NCBI GenBank assembly: GCA_921293015.1
Contig: OV121086.1
Coordinates: 28,072,254 to 28,136,253 of the forward strand
Source: Phorcus lineatus
Taxonomy: Eukaryota > Mollusca > Gastropoda > Trochida > Trochidae
DNA: 64,000 bases
Direction: 5' to 3'
The notes under the pieces are model-generated. The model saw only the letters and a program-made list of their open reading frames with translations. It was not told the origin of the DNA and ran no database searches. Below, one piece after another: positions 11,491-23,302 of the stretch. Each line of letters begins with the position of its first letter. Position 1 is the stretch's first letter. The translations under genes were made by a program, and so were the position numbers.

Positions 11491-11995
11491 GCAGCCTTGC
11501 CTATTGTTACCACATTAAACCCCTGTAATACAAATATCTATCCAAATGTGAAAAACTATGTACAGGCGTACACGCTCTAAACGATACTAAAATTATAGAC
11601 AGCAAACGCCAGAGCAAAAACCTGAAACAACTGCTTTAAAGATCAAAAACCTGAATTAGGTGGAAGTATCACAAAATGCAATAGGCCAAAGTGCGGCACA
11701 TGTACACACATTTTGCGAAGAGTATATTAGTCAAACGGGGGATACATTAATGGCGAGAATCCGAGTGCATAAACAACAGATTAAAACACCAAACCATAGA
11801 TGTACATACCCCTTAGCGCACATATAGATGAATGCGCAAAGAATTGCAATCCCAAGTTCATATCCTATATACAAAATGCGCACAGATAATGAAGAGCTGA
11901 GGAAAATAAAAGAACGATTCGTTATTTTTGATGGATATACCCCTAATTTGTACTGTATATAATATGAAATCATGTTGACGTCGCATTTACTATAT
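11490..11995 (+). mobile_element. Inverted Penelope-like fragment, head to head with the previous one
   Basis: From 'ttgttaccacattaaacccc' to 'catgttgacgtcgcat' this is a shorter relative of 11130-10530 read in the other direction, so the two copies form a large imperfect palindrome. Cysteine and GIY-YIG-region traces (TSITKCNRPKCGTC) remain. It is a decayed fossil. Inverted partner copies are usual for Penelope-type elements. Confidence 0.7.
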
Positions 11996-11999
11996 ATAT

Positions 12000-12638
12000 A
12001 TATTTATTTATTTATTTATTACACACAGGAAAATAGGAAACTTGTTTTTCGAAGACCTCAAAATGTTCATTGAAAGACGTTAGCGCGCATGAATACATTG
12101 TGCGCAATAAAACACTGAAACTTTTGTCTGAAACATAGGCCACATTATACTTGTAAAAGAACCAAAGAGCCATACGTAACAGAAATATGAGTTTATATTT
12201 TTTCTTATTGTTTAACGTACGAAGATTTGATAAACAGTGACAGGCAAACAACTTGACAGATCAAAACGCAATTACAATATTCTCAGTCACTGAACACTTG
12301 ACGCGTCATCGCTAAATTTGTCGTGTCACTGCTAACGATAGATGAACAACGGCAGCTCGCTTTGAACGAAGTAACAACGAGTCTGTCAAACTAGATACAA
12401 GATATTACTGGTCATCAAGTCTCATTTTCTTGTTTTCTGGTTCAAAGAAGTTATCATTTCATGGGGTACAACCACATATTGGGGCTGAAAAGACGGACTG
12501 CAAGAGCTCGGTACTCCTGTTACTGGTTGTCTGATTGCTCTGGGTAGCGAGGTTGACAACAGAGTTGGAAGGGAGACTACTCTCATTTTGACATGATTCG
12601 ACAAGTGCGAGAGAACGGAAAGTAGATTGGTGACTTAA
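12000..12638. other. Non-coding stretch
   Basis: Starts with a short (TTTA)n/(AT)n run at 11990-12020. The rest shows no recognised gene; short open frames on the minus strand lack any family signature. Confidence 0.45.
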
Positions 12639-13089
12639 AGAGCCACTCCGTGATTTCATAACATATTATTTACATTTGATACGAACCTAAATGTCATATG
12701 TGGTGATATAAAATCAAAACATCTTCACTTTTCATGTCCAAATGACATATATTTGACAAATACTGGTTTTCCATGAAAATCTAAAAACAGCCTTATAAAT
12801 GCACATCCAATATACATGGATACTAGTTATATAACCTAACAAATACTATCAACTCCTCACTGCCCTCCTGGCTGTTTTAGGTAAGTCTCCAAAATTACGT
12901 TTAACTATTTGACGCGCGCCACTGTCCGGTTTTCGATCATAATTGCGACGTTCTACCTTCATATTGTCACAGTAAACAAACAATAAGCGTTAATATGTGT
13001 CTTTTTGGTAACAGTCCATACTTCGCGATCAAATGACACCATTGATTAAGTTTTGCATATATGACTCCAACAACTCACGGAGTGGCTCT
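12639..13089. mobile_element. MITE with 15-bp TIRs and TTAA target duplication
   Basis: Exact terminal inverted repeats AGAGCCACTCCGTGA (12639-12653) and its complement (13075-13089) are bounded by TTAA on both sides (12635-12638, 13090-13093). TTAA target sites are typical of piggyBac-type transposition. There is no transposase inside. The body is shared with 160-560. Confidence 0.75.
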
Positions 13090-13553
13090 TTAAAATATGA
13101 CTCGTCATTGTGTCGGTTCATCGACAGCGTACTGTAGTTTATGCACTCCACGGGATGTAAACAAAGCGCTAAAGGGAGATAACTCTGCCGCGACTGCTTC
13201 ATCGACGAAATTAACACTTAAGAATTACTATGATCACAAATAATACTTTTTCAAAAAATAACCTACGTCAATATTTTATTATTCACAAATTTAATGTGAT
13301 GTTTGATTGTGTTTTGTTGCTGATAACTGCTTGAATATAGGTGTGATGTTAATCTGAAATATTGAGGTGGCAACGGAAAGATCACTTTTACTCGATCGCT
13401 CGATTGTTAAAGTAGTTTGGCATTATGACGTCACTATCGTTGAATAACCTGTTTTGGTTACACAACATTCGTTGAATAACTTTCAACTGGTTACACAACA
13501 CTTGTTTCAAATAACCAAAATTATCTCAGTAAGATATTCAGAACACGTGTGTA

Positions 13554-13557
<4 letters not shown>

Positions 13558-13650
<93 letters not shown>
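13558..13650. repeat. (AT)n microsatellite
   Basis: About 92 bases of uninterrupted TA dinucleotides. Shorter (AT)n runs occur at about 14206-14228 and 14340-14366. Three telomere-like CCCTAA units lie at about 13737-13757. Confidence 0.95.
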
Positions 13651-14231
13651 CCATGGCAGGCCTCAAATCTGTGGCGGATTTCCAAATCTATGGCAGATTT
13701 TCAAATGCCTGACATTTGTAGCTTTTTTTTGGATTTAAACCCTAAACCCTAACCCAAAGATTAACCAAACCTTACGCTAGACAAAATACCCTAAAATCTG
13801 TCGACAGGAATCCAAGGGTTACAAAAGATAGTATTTCAATATCTTTGGGCTAAAAAAGACGGACTCACCGATGGCTAAAAAGATCCTACAAAATAAACAC
13901 AATTGATGTGGCATGAAGCCGCAAATGTCTCATTTACATGTAAGGTATTGTTTAATGTATTTTCGAAATTGGGATATGAATTCTTATTATTTGGTCGTTA
14001 TCCGTTTGCGATATCTCTCTGTGACTTCCCTAATTATTACGCTAGCGACTCAATTGGATCTTACGACGGGAACAGTTAGGTATTATGACGTAATCGCATA
14101 ATGACGTCACTTAGCATGACGTCATGAAACAGTCTAATAATCAAACAAGCCACAGATAAGGAAGACCGCCATAGATTAGAGACCCGCCACAGATATGAGT
14201 CCTACATATATATATATATATATATATTGAA

Positions 14232-14292
14232 AAATGTGAAGTCAGAAGTAAAAACAATCCATTTTACTTCTGACTTCATATTTTTCAGTATA
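14232..14292. repeat. Hairpin: inverted repeat between AT runs
   Basis: 'gaagtcagaagtaaaa' (14242-14257) is followed after a short loop by 'ttttacttctgacttc', giving a strong stem. It sits between two (AT)n tracts and is probably part of a small foldback element. Confidence 0.6.
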
Positions 14293-14349
14293 TAATACCT
14301 GGGAGCTGAAGATCAATTTCAAGATTGTGAACTTTTTTCATATATATAT

Positions 14350-14500
14350 ATATATATATATATATTAATGGTATGCATATGACGTCATGAATTACGTCCC
14401 TTGCCATTGTTAACGCTATACCATTAGCAACACAATGCATAAGTTACCCTGATGATCACTATGTTGTGAAACCGGTTGGTAATGAACTTATATGAAGACT
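14350..14500 (+). mobile_element. Penelope-associated terminal segment, inverted relative to 10380-10510
   Basis: 'gtatgcatatgacgtcatga' through 'tgatgatcactatgttgtga' is the reverse complement of the outer end of the Penelope-like copy at 10.4 kb. It is probably a detached end of the same family. No coding sequence. Confidence 0.65.
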
Positions 14501-15149
14501 CTTAAACAGACTTGTTACCAAGTCGAAATCACCACCCCTGGCCATACCTACATCAAGTGCCCTTTGATATATTTTATTCAAATATGTAATACCATGAGTT
14601 TTGGTCATACACCCATTAATAAAACACACCATTAAAACCTGTTTCGTAAGATTGTATTCGGTAATTTGACAACAACACTGCCGCGGTATGGGTCACTAGA
14701 CTGACCCAGTTACAAAAAATGGTGATTAAATACTAATTTCTTGATGATTCCTATTGACATTCAAACAGTTCAGACATTATTTAGTACCTTAATACAAAAA
14801 AAGAAAGACTGAAGTCATAAATGTATACCCTTACCTAATCTTCCTTGTGAGCTAAGTTTAGTTCAGTGGAAAGTTTGTAGTGTATTAATAGTCTCAATGC
14901 GGGGATACAAGGGAGATAATTCGGGTATGGCTGTTTGAGTGAGTGTGTTAGAATACCGTGCGTTTAACTAATCCATCCTTATCGGGGTGTTTTCTTTGAG
15001 ATGATGAATTATTTGCAGTTTTACTCATTGTCATTTCTTCATTTGTTCTTACTGTTTAAATAGATTCACTAGACAATCAAATTTGGTACATTGCGCTTAA
15101 TCAAAAACCCGTAATATGAAGTACACGTTCCTAAGAACACGTTCCTTTA

Positions 15150-15450
15150 TATACCTCATCGTGGTGTGTGCTAGTTTGCTGGCTTTAGAGATACCGAGAG
15201 CTATGCCAGCTACAGTTGATTTGCTCCTGATAGAGGCACTCAAGCTAGACAGGACGAACGGGTAGAATAAATATTTGAGTAGTTCTAAAACCTGCTGTCT
15301 GTCTCTCACTATGCCTTTCTTTAAGTTTTCCACTTATCCTTTCGATCCCTTTCTCCCTGATCTGTCCACACTCTTTCGGATATAATTTTAACCACATGTT
15401 GAAGTACTGAAATATTGTTGTAAACACGTGTAACATCAACTCACTCACTC
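15150..15450 (-). mobile_element. Partial inverted copy of the 5.7-kb SINE-like family
   Basis: Minus-strand sequence from the 'gagtgagtgag' end at about 15445 down to 'agctggcatagctct' near 15215 parallels 5724-5985. It is diverged, and no target duplication is seen. Confidence 0.55.
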
Positions 15451-15490
15451 GTTCTGATTTAGAAGCCATTGTAAGGACGAGTTTATGCAC

Positions 15491-15713
15491 ACCACAGGGG
15501 CGTGTATCGCTTAGAAATAGCTTTAGAAAGACATATATACCTATAGACCCTACCCTACTACTATATGCGTGTATCGCCTAGAAATAGCTTTAGAAAGACA
15601 TATATACCTATAGACCCTACCCTACTACTATATAAAAGGATAGTAGTAGGTTAGGGTCTATAGGTATATATGTCTTTCTAAAGCTATTTCTAAGCGATAC
15701 ACGCCCCTGTGGT
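15491..15713. mobile_element. Foldback MITE with internal duplication
   Basis: Left end 'accacaggggcgtgtatcgc' matches the complement of the right end. About 70 bases of each arm pair almost perfectly, and a 65-bp segment of the left arm is tandemly duplicated (about 15500-15564 and 15565-15632). No coding content and no clear target duplication. Confidence 0.8.
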
Positions 15714-16028
15714 TCATATTCATGTAACTTATTCATATAAACACTAATTCAAAATTGCTGTTTTCCCATTATAAATGATGGCCTTTTTTAATTTAATGTT
15801 TCGGACGAAGATCTTGTGACGTCAACTCTAGATTTAATATACAGCATTGTATATATTTGTTTTACTGTGTTGTTACATGTGCACATGGAGCGGTATCATT
15901 TTAGTGTCATAAAACGTTATGAATTTACTTTTGGGATCGTTCTTCAGATTTCATCATATATATGTAAAACTCTACCTCAATTTTTCGTTCATAGTATCCA
16001 TCTGTTTATTTTTTTAAATCCCAGAACT

Positions 16029-16143
16029 TAGAAATAGACAGAGAACTCGTAGCAGTACAATACTAAGAGATAAAAATACTATTTTTAGAATCATACATTT
16101 ATCTCCCAATAATATACTGCTACGACTTCTCTGTCTATCTTAT
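16029..16143. mobile_element. Small foldback MITE
   Basis: Arms of about 44 bases ('atagacagagaactcgtagc' and its near complement) surround a short AT-rich loop. Non-coding. Confidence 0.7.
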
Positions 16144-16379
16144 AGCACAATTAAATGGTTGAGGCATGAAATACATATACATTTCTTTGAATATATACAT
16201 TTTAAATATATAAATTATGAAATACATATACATGTCTTTGAATATGTACAATTTAACTATATAAATTATATTTGAAATGAATTGTCAACATAAAATGTCT
16301 ATAAAATGGTGTATGGATGAACTCCACAATATCTGTCGATATGGGTTCCACCTAACGTTTCTGATGTAAGCAGTTATAA

Positions 16380-17135
16380 TTAACGAAATTCCGAAAATCT
16401 ACGAGGCACTTCTGGGCGTTTGTCTCATTTTAATAACTCTTTTCTTCCATCAACTGTTAATGCTTGGAACGCGCTGGATACCACCATTAGAAATGCAGCT
16501 TCACTGGCACAATTTAAAACTTTGATTTCATGTGACAGGACTTTATCTCCTACATTTAAATATTATACATCTTATGGTCCAAGGCGAAGTCAAATTCTTC
16601 TCTGCCGCATGCGCCTCGGTTGCAGCGATCTCAATTCACATTTGTTTGATAGAGGGTTATCAGTAAATCGCGTCTGTTCTTGTGGAAACATTAGGAAGGA
16701 TCCTTTTTATTACTTCTTTAAATGCCTATTATATGATAGATTCCGATCAAATCAATACTTTTTTAAAAACGATATAACATTAAAATCTATCTTGAGCGGC
16801 GACAAATCCTTGTCACAGAGTGCTAACGAATCCCTAATAATATCTGTATATCATTTCATAAATGATACCAACCGATTTTTATAACTCTTTTATTAAATCT
16901 GTACCAAATGCAAAAGTAGACAATGCTTAATATGATTTTGAGTTTTGTAAAATAATTGAAAATATATATTTCCACCAATGTATTTGATATCTTAATCGTT
17001 TCTTGCTTGTTTCAGGAGAAGCATTTATATAGGCATTTGCTGCCTGTTTGCTAATCCTTTTTCCTTTTTGTATATATATATATATTCTGAATGTTGTGTA
17101 TTATATGTTTTATGGAAATAAAATACTGTTTAAAT
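16380..17135 (+). mobile_element. LINE (non-LTR retrotransposon) 3' fragment
   Basis: An open frame to 16884 encodes SENLRGTSGRLSHFNNSFLP, then TVNAWNALD, RRSQILLCRMRLGCSDLN and a C-x-C...C motif (VCSCGNIRKDPFYYFFKC). This is the region downstream of the reverse transcriptase in CR1/jockey-type LINE ORF2. The copy is 5'-truncated with no RT domain. An AATAAA at about 17120 marks the 3' end. Confidence 0.8.
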
Positions 17136-18540
17136 CAATTGTCATCAAATGTGGGAAACATTCTCTCTAAAACAACAAAGAAACACGTTGGCATTGCTCA
17201 TTGTCACGTGCAATTAAAGTTATGGTCATTGACGTCATTATCGGCACAATAAACGTTGATTTTCTTAATTATTCTGCTGTTCATGAGGCGTTCATTTTAT
17301 ATAAAACGTAAAATAATCATGCTTTAGAATAATCGTCGTGTTTAACTTACGAAATTGCATTAAAAACCGTTTTGATGAAGGAATACTTTAGAGTTATACA
17401 TTTCTGTGCATATAATGGGTGGTTATTTTCAGAAAGCACAATTTCAACACAATCCTGCCATTTTGTTGTTAGGTTTTAGCAAGCAAATAAATGTATTGAA
17501 GATGGAAAAGAAGGACAGGTAAGGCAAGGTAATTACTTCACACCTTGATTATGCATTATGCTAGTGTGCATTGAGTCTATATTGAATTAAATTGTTTCAG
17601 GTAAGTGAAGCAGTAACGTTGTTGTCAAACGGATTCGACATACATGATGTAGATACAGTACAACGTCGTACTGGACATCGCTCGGACGCTGAGTTACAAT
17701 ACAGATGTCCATTTAAGACGACTCTGAATGTTAAGTATTCAACAGCTACCATTCTCAAAAAAACTCAAATATTTTCATATCACTTTTCATATTATCAAAT
17801 GTTGCTCTTTCCAACTTCTGAATGACATTTTTATTGTGGCAATCATTAATAACATAACCTTCTAAAAATTCAAACTTTGGTAACACGTTTCAGATGAAGT
17901 CATTCTTTCATTTAAGGTCGAGATAGAAATGATATCAACTTAAAATCAACGTTAAACCAAGACTGGCCTGATTTACTTACATATTGTTATTCTTCCTCGA
18001 AGTTGATAGTTCTTAATTAAGCTCCAGGGGATGGAAGAAAAACAATTGGCGGAAGCCACCATTTCCTTTTGGAAAGAGGGCCCCGAGGTAATAGTCTATT
18101 AAGATCGTACTTGATTATTGCCAAAACAAATAAAACGATCATTTCACATTGTTGTTGTTGTGTGTTTTTATACAACTCTGTGAACCAGTTTTATGAAAAT
18201 AATACTCGAATGAACCTGACCACTATAAGTCTATCGGGATATCATGGTACTCCACGTGACCACACTATTTAAATATGGTTTGACAAAAGCATTTCACTGT
18301 GCTCTGAGCAATGAGTGCTTAATTCAAGTTATAACGTTATATGCAAAACGTTTTCGTATTTCAAGTTTTCTACAGATCCTCTTGCGTAATTTTTTTCAAT
18401 ACTAAGTATCACCTTTTTATTTTGTTTTCATCTATGTGATTTTATTTGAACTTTTTCAGACAACCCCGTCGGTCTTTCCAAACTGCAGTGGCTACAGGTC
18501 CATCCTTCATGTACATGAGTTTTGATAAGACGTAAAAAGA
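17136..18540. other. Non-coding stretch
   Basis: No recognised gene. A short open frame at 17592-17825 follows an acceptor-like TTTCAG but has no family signature. Isolated acceptor-like sites near 18450 are not supported by donors or conservation. Confidence 0.4.
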
Positions 18541-18544
18541 AACT

Positions 18545-18571
18545 CAAAAAAAAAAAAAAAAAAAAAAACTC
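18545..18571 (+). repeat. Poly(A) tract
   Basis: About 26 A residues inside 'aaactc...ctcatgg'. It could be the tail of an old retroposed sequence, but no body is recognised. Confidence 0.7.
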
Positions 18572-18769
18572 ATGGAAAGCATCATCAACCATAAGTAATA
18601 TTATATTAAGCTGTAATATTTCCCTTCCATTTCACTCTTTTTTTATCTTTCTTTTAAACAAAATCCGGTATACGACTCTGCTTCAACCATTCATCAAGGT
18701 AATCTCTATCATTATTTTGAACGCTCTCTTATTGTTTGACGTACAGTACATTACGATTATAATCCTTAC

Positions 18770-20155
18770 TTTATAATCCATTGTCATCTCCTCTTAAATC
18801 ATTGTAAAGATTGTCTTTGTTCAATATAATCCTCATATTCTAATCCATTGTCATCTCTTTTTATATCATTGTAAATGTTGTCTTTGTTCAATATAATCCT
18901 CATATTATAATCCATTGTCATCTCCTCTTAAATCATTGTAAAGATTGTCTTTGTTCAATATAATCCTCATATCATAATCCATTGTCATGTCCTTTTATAT
19001 AATTGTAAAGGTTGTCTTTGTTCAATATAATCCTCATATTATAATCCATTGCCATGTCCTTTTATATCATTGTAAAGGTTGTCTTTGTTCAATATAATCC
19101 TCATATTATAATCCATTGCCATGTCCTTTTATATCATTGTGAAGGTTGTCTTTGTACAATATAATCCTCACATTCTAATCCATTGTCATCTCCTCTATAT
19201 AATTGTAAAGGTTGTCTTTGTTCAATATAATCCTCATATTATAATCCATTGTCATCTCCTTTTATATAATTGTAAAGGTTGTCTTTGTTCAATATAATCC
19301 TCATATTATAATCCATTGCCATGTCCTTTTATATCATTGTGAAGGTTGTCTTTGTACAATATAATCCTCACATTCTAATCCATTGTCATCTCCTCTATAT
19401 AATTGTAAAGGTTGTCTTTGTTCAATATAATCCTCATATTATAATCCATTGCCATGTCCTTTTATATCATTGTGAAGGTTGTCTTTGTACAATATAATCC
19501 TCATATTATAATCCATTGCCATGTCCTTTTATATCATTGTGAAGGTTGTCTTTGTACAATATAATCCTCACATTCTAATCCATTGTCATCTCCTCTATAT
19601 AATTGTAAAGGTTGTCTTGATCAATATAATCCTCATATTATAATCCATTGTCATCTCTTTTTATATCATTGTAAATGTTGTCTTTGTACAATATAATCCT
19701 CATATTATAATCAATTGTCTCCTTTTATATCATTGTAAATATTGTCTTTGTACAATATAATCCTCACATTCTAATCCATTGTCATCTCCTCTATATAATT
19801 GTAAAGGTTGTCTTGATCAATATAATCCTCATATTATAATCCATTGTCATCTCTTTTTATATCATTGTAAATGTTGTCTTTGTACAATATAATCCTCATA
19901 TTATAATCAATTGTCTCCTTTTATATCATTGTAAATATTGTCTTTGTACAATATAATCCTCATATCATCATCCATTGCCATGTCCTTTTATATCATTGTA
20001 AATATTGTCTTTGTACAATGTAATCCTCATATCATAATCCATTGCCATGTCCTTTTATATCATTGTAAATGTTGTCTTTGTACAATATAATCCTCATATC
20101 ATCATCCATTGCCATGTCATTTTATATCATTGTAAATGTTGTCTTTGTACAATAC
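18770..20155. repeat. Minisatellite, ~67-bp unit, about 20 copies
   Basis: The unit reads roughly 'ccattgtcatctccttttat' then 'atcattgtaaaggttgtctt' then 'tgttcaatataatcctcata'. Units vary by substitutions and small deletions. Higher-order blocks recur, for example the multi-unit stretch near 19600-19760 is repeated at 19780-19930. No unique spacers, so it is not a CRISPR-like array. Confidence 0.92.
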
Positions 20156-20940
20156 TTCCAAAAGCCGATCCCGTGATACTTGCATGTTCATTTCTATACA
20201 ATTACATTATTCTAAATACTTTAATATGTAGATGCGTCATAAATAAAAACAGAGATTTATTGTTCAATCTTAAATGTTTGTTTATTGAGTAGTTGGTATA
20301 TATATAAATATATAAAACTATGAATATGATATCATAATCGGATATGTATTTGTATCATTCATATAACAGAAACTCGCCAACTAAAATACTATCGGAAAAT
20401 TGAGCAATACTATTGGCAAAAGGACCAAACAAAACAAGATGTACAAAACACGTATAAAAATAGAAAATTTATGGACACTCAATTGATTATCACCGGGAAA
20501 GATTATCATTGTTTTGAGCAAACTTTCATTGGTTGATGAACTTTGCTTTAACCAAATAGGTATACTGGCATGACATTTTATTCATTACAGTTTTATTTTA
20601 AGTATATCATCTAAACACTGCATATAATCTGGCGAATTATTTTATGTTTCAAAATATGTTTACATTCATCATCCTAGCACAACATAAATATTTCATATTC
20701 ACTGGCGTAACGCATTAACTATAATTTTGTTAACTGATTATCATCAAAAACGTTATACTGGCAAACATTCAGTATGCTCTTGCAGAACTATTAATCTTAG
20801 TATTTACTGTTTTTCACTGTTTACCAACCCTCAGTATACAGCCATTTCATATTCTATTGGACGTAACACTGGTAGATTGTAGAAAACAGATTAATGCAAC
20901 TGACTACCAATACCTTTGGTTTATATAAAGCTACATAAAT
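20156..20940. other. Non-coding AT-rich stretch
   Basis: No gene, RNA or repeat recognised. Confidence 0.4.
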
Positions 20941-20944
20941 TTAA

Positions 20945-21205
20945 GGGGTAGTAGCACGTTCTAGGTATTCAAAGTTATCTCATGAAACAATGATCGTGGT
21001 GTCCTGGTTACGCGACGTGGATACATCTCCCCTCCTCAAATGATTGAAAGGTGTTCACACCAAAATGACCGTCAGCAGTTTATACTTTCTTTTACGACTA
21101 CAGATACATGGGTGGAGAAATCAGTTCTTTGACCCTCTAAAGGTAATTCAGTTGCAATGAACATATCGGCAATTTGAATAAGAAAGAAAACATGCTACTG
21201 CCGCT
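20945..21205. mobile_element. TTAA-flanked MITE, GGGG(C/T)AGTAGCACG family
   Basis: TTAA (20941-20944) then 'ggggtagtagcacgtt'; the other end is 'aacatgctactgccgct' then TTAA (21206-21209). Non-coding. The same ends occur at 9677, 28109 and 50419, so this is a multi-copy piggyBac-type family in the region. Confidence 0.75.
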
Positions 21206-21429
21206 TTAATATAGTTATTACCCCCAAACAATGTCATCGTGCTAAATCAGGAATTTACTAAGTTTCTGCACTTTGCATATTCAATTTGTAAATATTACCC
21301 AAACTGTGATGTAAATATGCTTATGTTATAGCAACATCCCTACAATTTTGAATTTTAATCACAAAGAGTTATTTATTCTACATAATAATACGTTTAGTTG
21401 CTATATCTCATATCTATCAAGTTCAAGTT

Positions 21430-22470
21430 CTTTTATTCACTAAAACCACTCACAGTGGTACATAGTATATTACATAAATACTAATACAAAATTATGTAAC
21501 AACGAGGCAGAGTTATTATTGACATTTCTGTAATTGCTCAAATATACATTTTATAAACTTACTTAGCTTGTAGACAGTTGTACAATGTCTTTCTGCAAAT
21601 AGACTATGGAGTTTAAAGTAATTAGGTCTCGTACAACAATATTTTGGTAATAGTTTGTTTCTATTGTTTAATAAAGAAGTACATTCAAAAATATAATGAT
21701 ATTCATCACCCACCGCACCAGATTTACACAACAAACACTTTCTATCACTGCAATGAACATGATGCCAACGGCCAACTTCAACGGGAAGTTTATTATTACT
21801 TGTTCTAAATTTCAAAATAGGTTGTGAAACCTTTGTTGGTAACAAGATATAATCTTCAGGACCAAACATTGGTTTTATACAATCATATATTTTTCCTTTA
21901 GATGATAACGTCTTATCATATTGCCATTGTGTTATAAACTGGTCAGTTAAGATTTGTTCAACTTTACAGAGGAGCCAATTTTTATTAACATAATTTTGAT
22001 TATACCAAATGTCTGACAAACCACAACCATCTAGAATCGTTTTTACATATTGTAGCCAGGGTGGCTGGTATTCAGTACTATTTTCTACTGCTAGTAATTT
22101 AGAATACACTTTACATGAAAGTTTATTGCTGTTTTCCAAATTTAAAAGTTAACACCAAATGATAAAACTCTCTTTTTAATAATGATACTCATGGGCAATC
22201 GTCCCGTTTCGCCGTATATAATATAAGCTGGTGTACTTTTTCTTAAATAGAATACCTTTTTAATAAACAATCTATGGACTAATTCTAGCTTTTCAAAATC
22301 AATCATGACATGTGAGTATCGCTCAGACGAAGAAACTAGTCTTGCCGACATTTTGATACAATATCGCCAATTACAATCGATCATGATAACGTTCAGTCGT
22401 ACAAGAAAATTGTTCAGTTGGTTACGTGGTAAGAAAGATATTATCCTCTGCGAGGTGAACATGATAAACG
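21430..22470 (-). mobile_element. LINE ORF2 3' fragment
   Basis: Minus-strand frames 22462-22142 and 22139-21516 encode KKVFYLRKSTPAYIIYGETG and then VEVGRWHHVHCSDRKCLLCK...GDEYHYIFEC, the post-RT region with CxxC...H...C found in many mollusc LINEs. The two frames are separated by one frame break with a stop. The RT itself is absent (5' truncation). The 3' end carries AATAAA and an (ACTTGA)n-like tail at about 21420-21435. Confidence 0.82.
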
Positions 22471-23136
22471 AATAGAATCCTTGTCATATGAATTCATGAT
22501 GAATGTCATTTTAAACAAAATAATATATGGTAGTAATCATGATTGAAAGACAAGTTATTACAATCTTGTTTTTACAACTTAGTCACACTATAATCGATAT
22601 AAGTGGGTCACATGCAGATTCACAGCTGATGTGCAACTCTTGAGTCAGGCTTGACTCTTGGGGAATGTTCGAGACACTACTGGAGATTGTTGTAATAAGC
22701 TTCCATTAGTCTCCCTGAAATGTTAGGACTTCTTGTTAGTTCATGAGGATATATCTTCATTTCTAAACGGTAAGACTGTAAATTGATATTTTTAATTTCA
22801 TGGATTTTTTTATGTATTGTTTACATCTCTTTCGAGATAATTTTACTGGTCCTTACATAATCTACATCAATGGTTTGACTAGAACGAAGTTACCTTTCCC
22901 TTATTCGTTACTCCAAAGTTGTAACCAATCAGTTTAAAAGATCCAAATTGATAGTGAAACTACAGATATGTTTCAAACAAGCGAAATAACAAATTCATGC
23001 ATTTGGTTTTGATTTATTACCTTTGTTTAGTTAAAACAACAGTCACATCCCTAAAAACCTATAATTATCTTTCCCACAATTGTAATCGAACAATTGATGG
23101 TTTTACAACGTGTTTAAGACATTTGAATTTTCATAC
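22471..23136. other. Non-coding stretch downstream of the second CARD
   Basis: No exon that could follow the second CARD in phase 1 was recognised here. Confidence 0.4.
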
Positions 23137-23302
23137 CTCTTTCAATTTCAAAATTTTCAGCTAGGAAGTCGAGCCCACTGCCAGGATTCCTGAGCGCCCT
23201 GATGAGATACTTGAACCAATTCCTCTTGTTGGCCAGACAGTCGAGGAGAAACTCACAGGCTCTCCATCTTCCACTGGACGACTCTACTGCTTTGAGATTG
23301 TC
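23137..23302 (-). CDS. Second CARD, exon 2
   Basis: Follows a TTTCAG acceptor. Encodes DNLKAVESSSGRWRACEF and the W-F-K-Y-L-I-R-AL helix, ending LDFLAENFEIER plus one base (phase 1). It is two residues longer in the last loop than the downstream copy. Confidence 0.75.

Noticed and set aside
13454-13738. Frame with (YI)n
   Set aside because: Translation of the (AT)n microsatellite.
13737-13757. Interstitial telomere
   Set aside because: Only about three CCCTAA units; too short to mean a telomere fusion.
17592-17825. Additional host exon
   Set aside because: Acceptor-like site present, but no donor-supported frame or family match.
18522-18776. Lysine-rich frame
   Set aside because: Created by the poly(A) tract; no homology seen.
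18770-20155. CRISPR-like array
   Set aside because: Contiguous diverged units with no unique spacers, in an animal genome.
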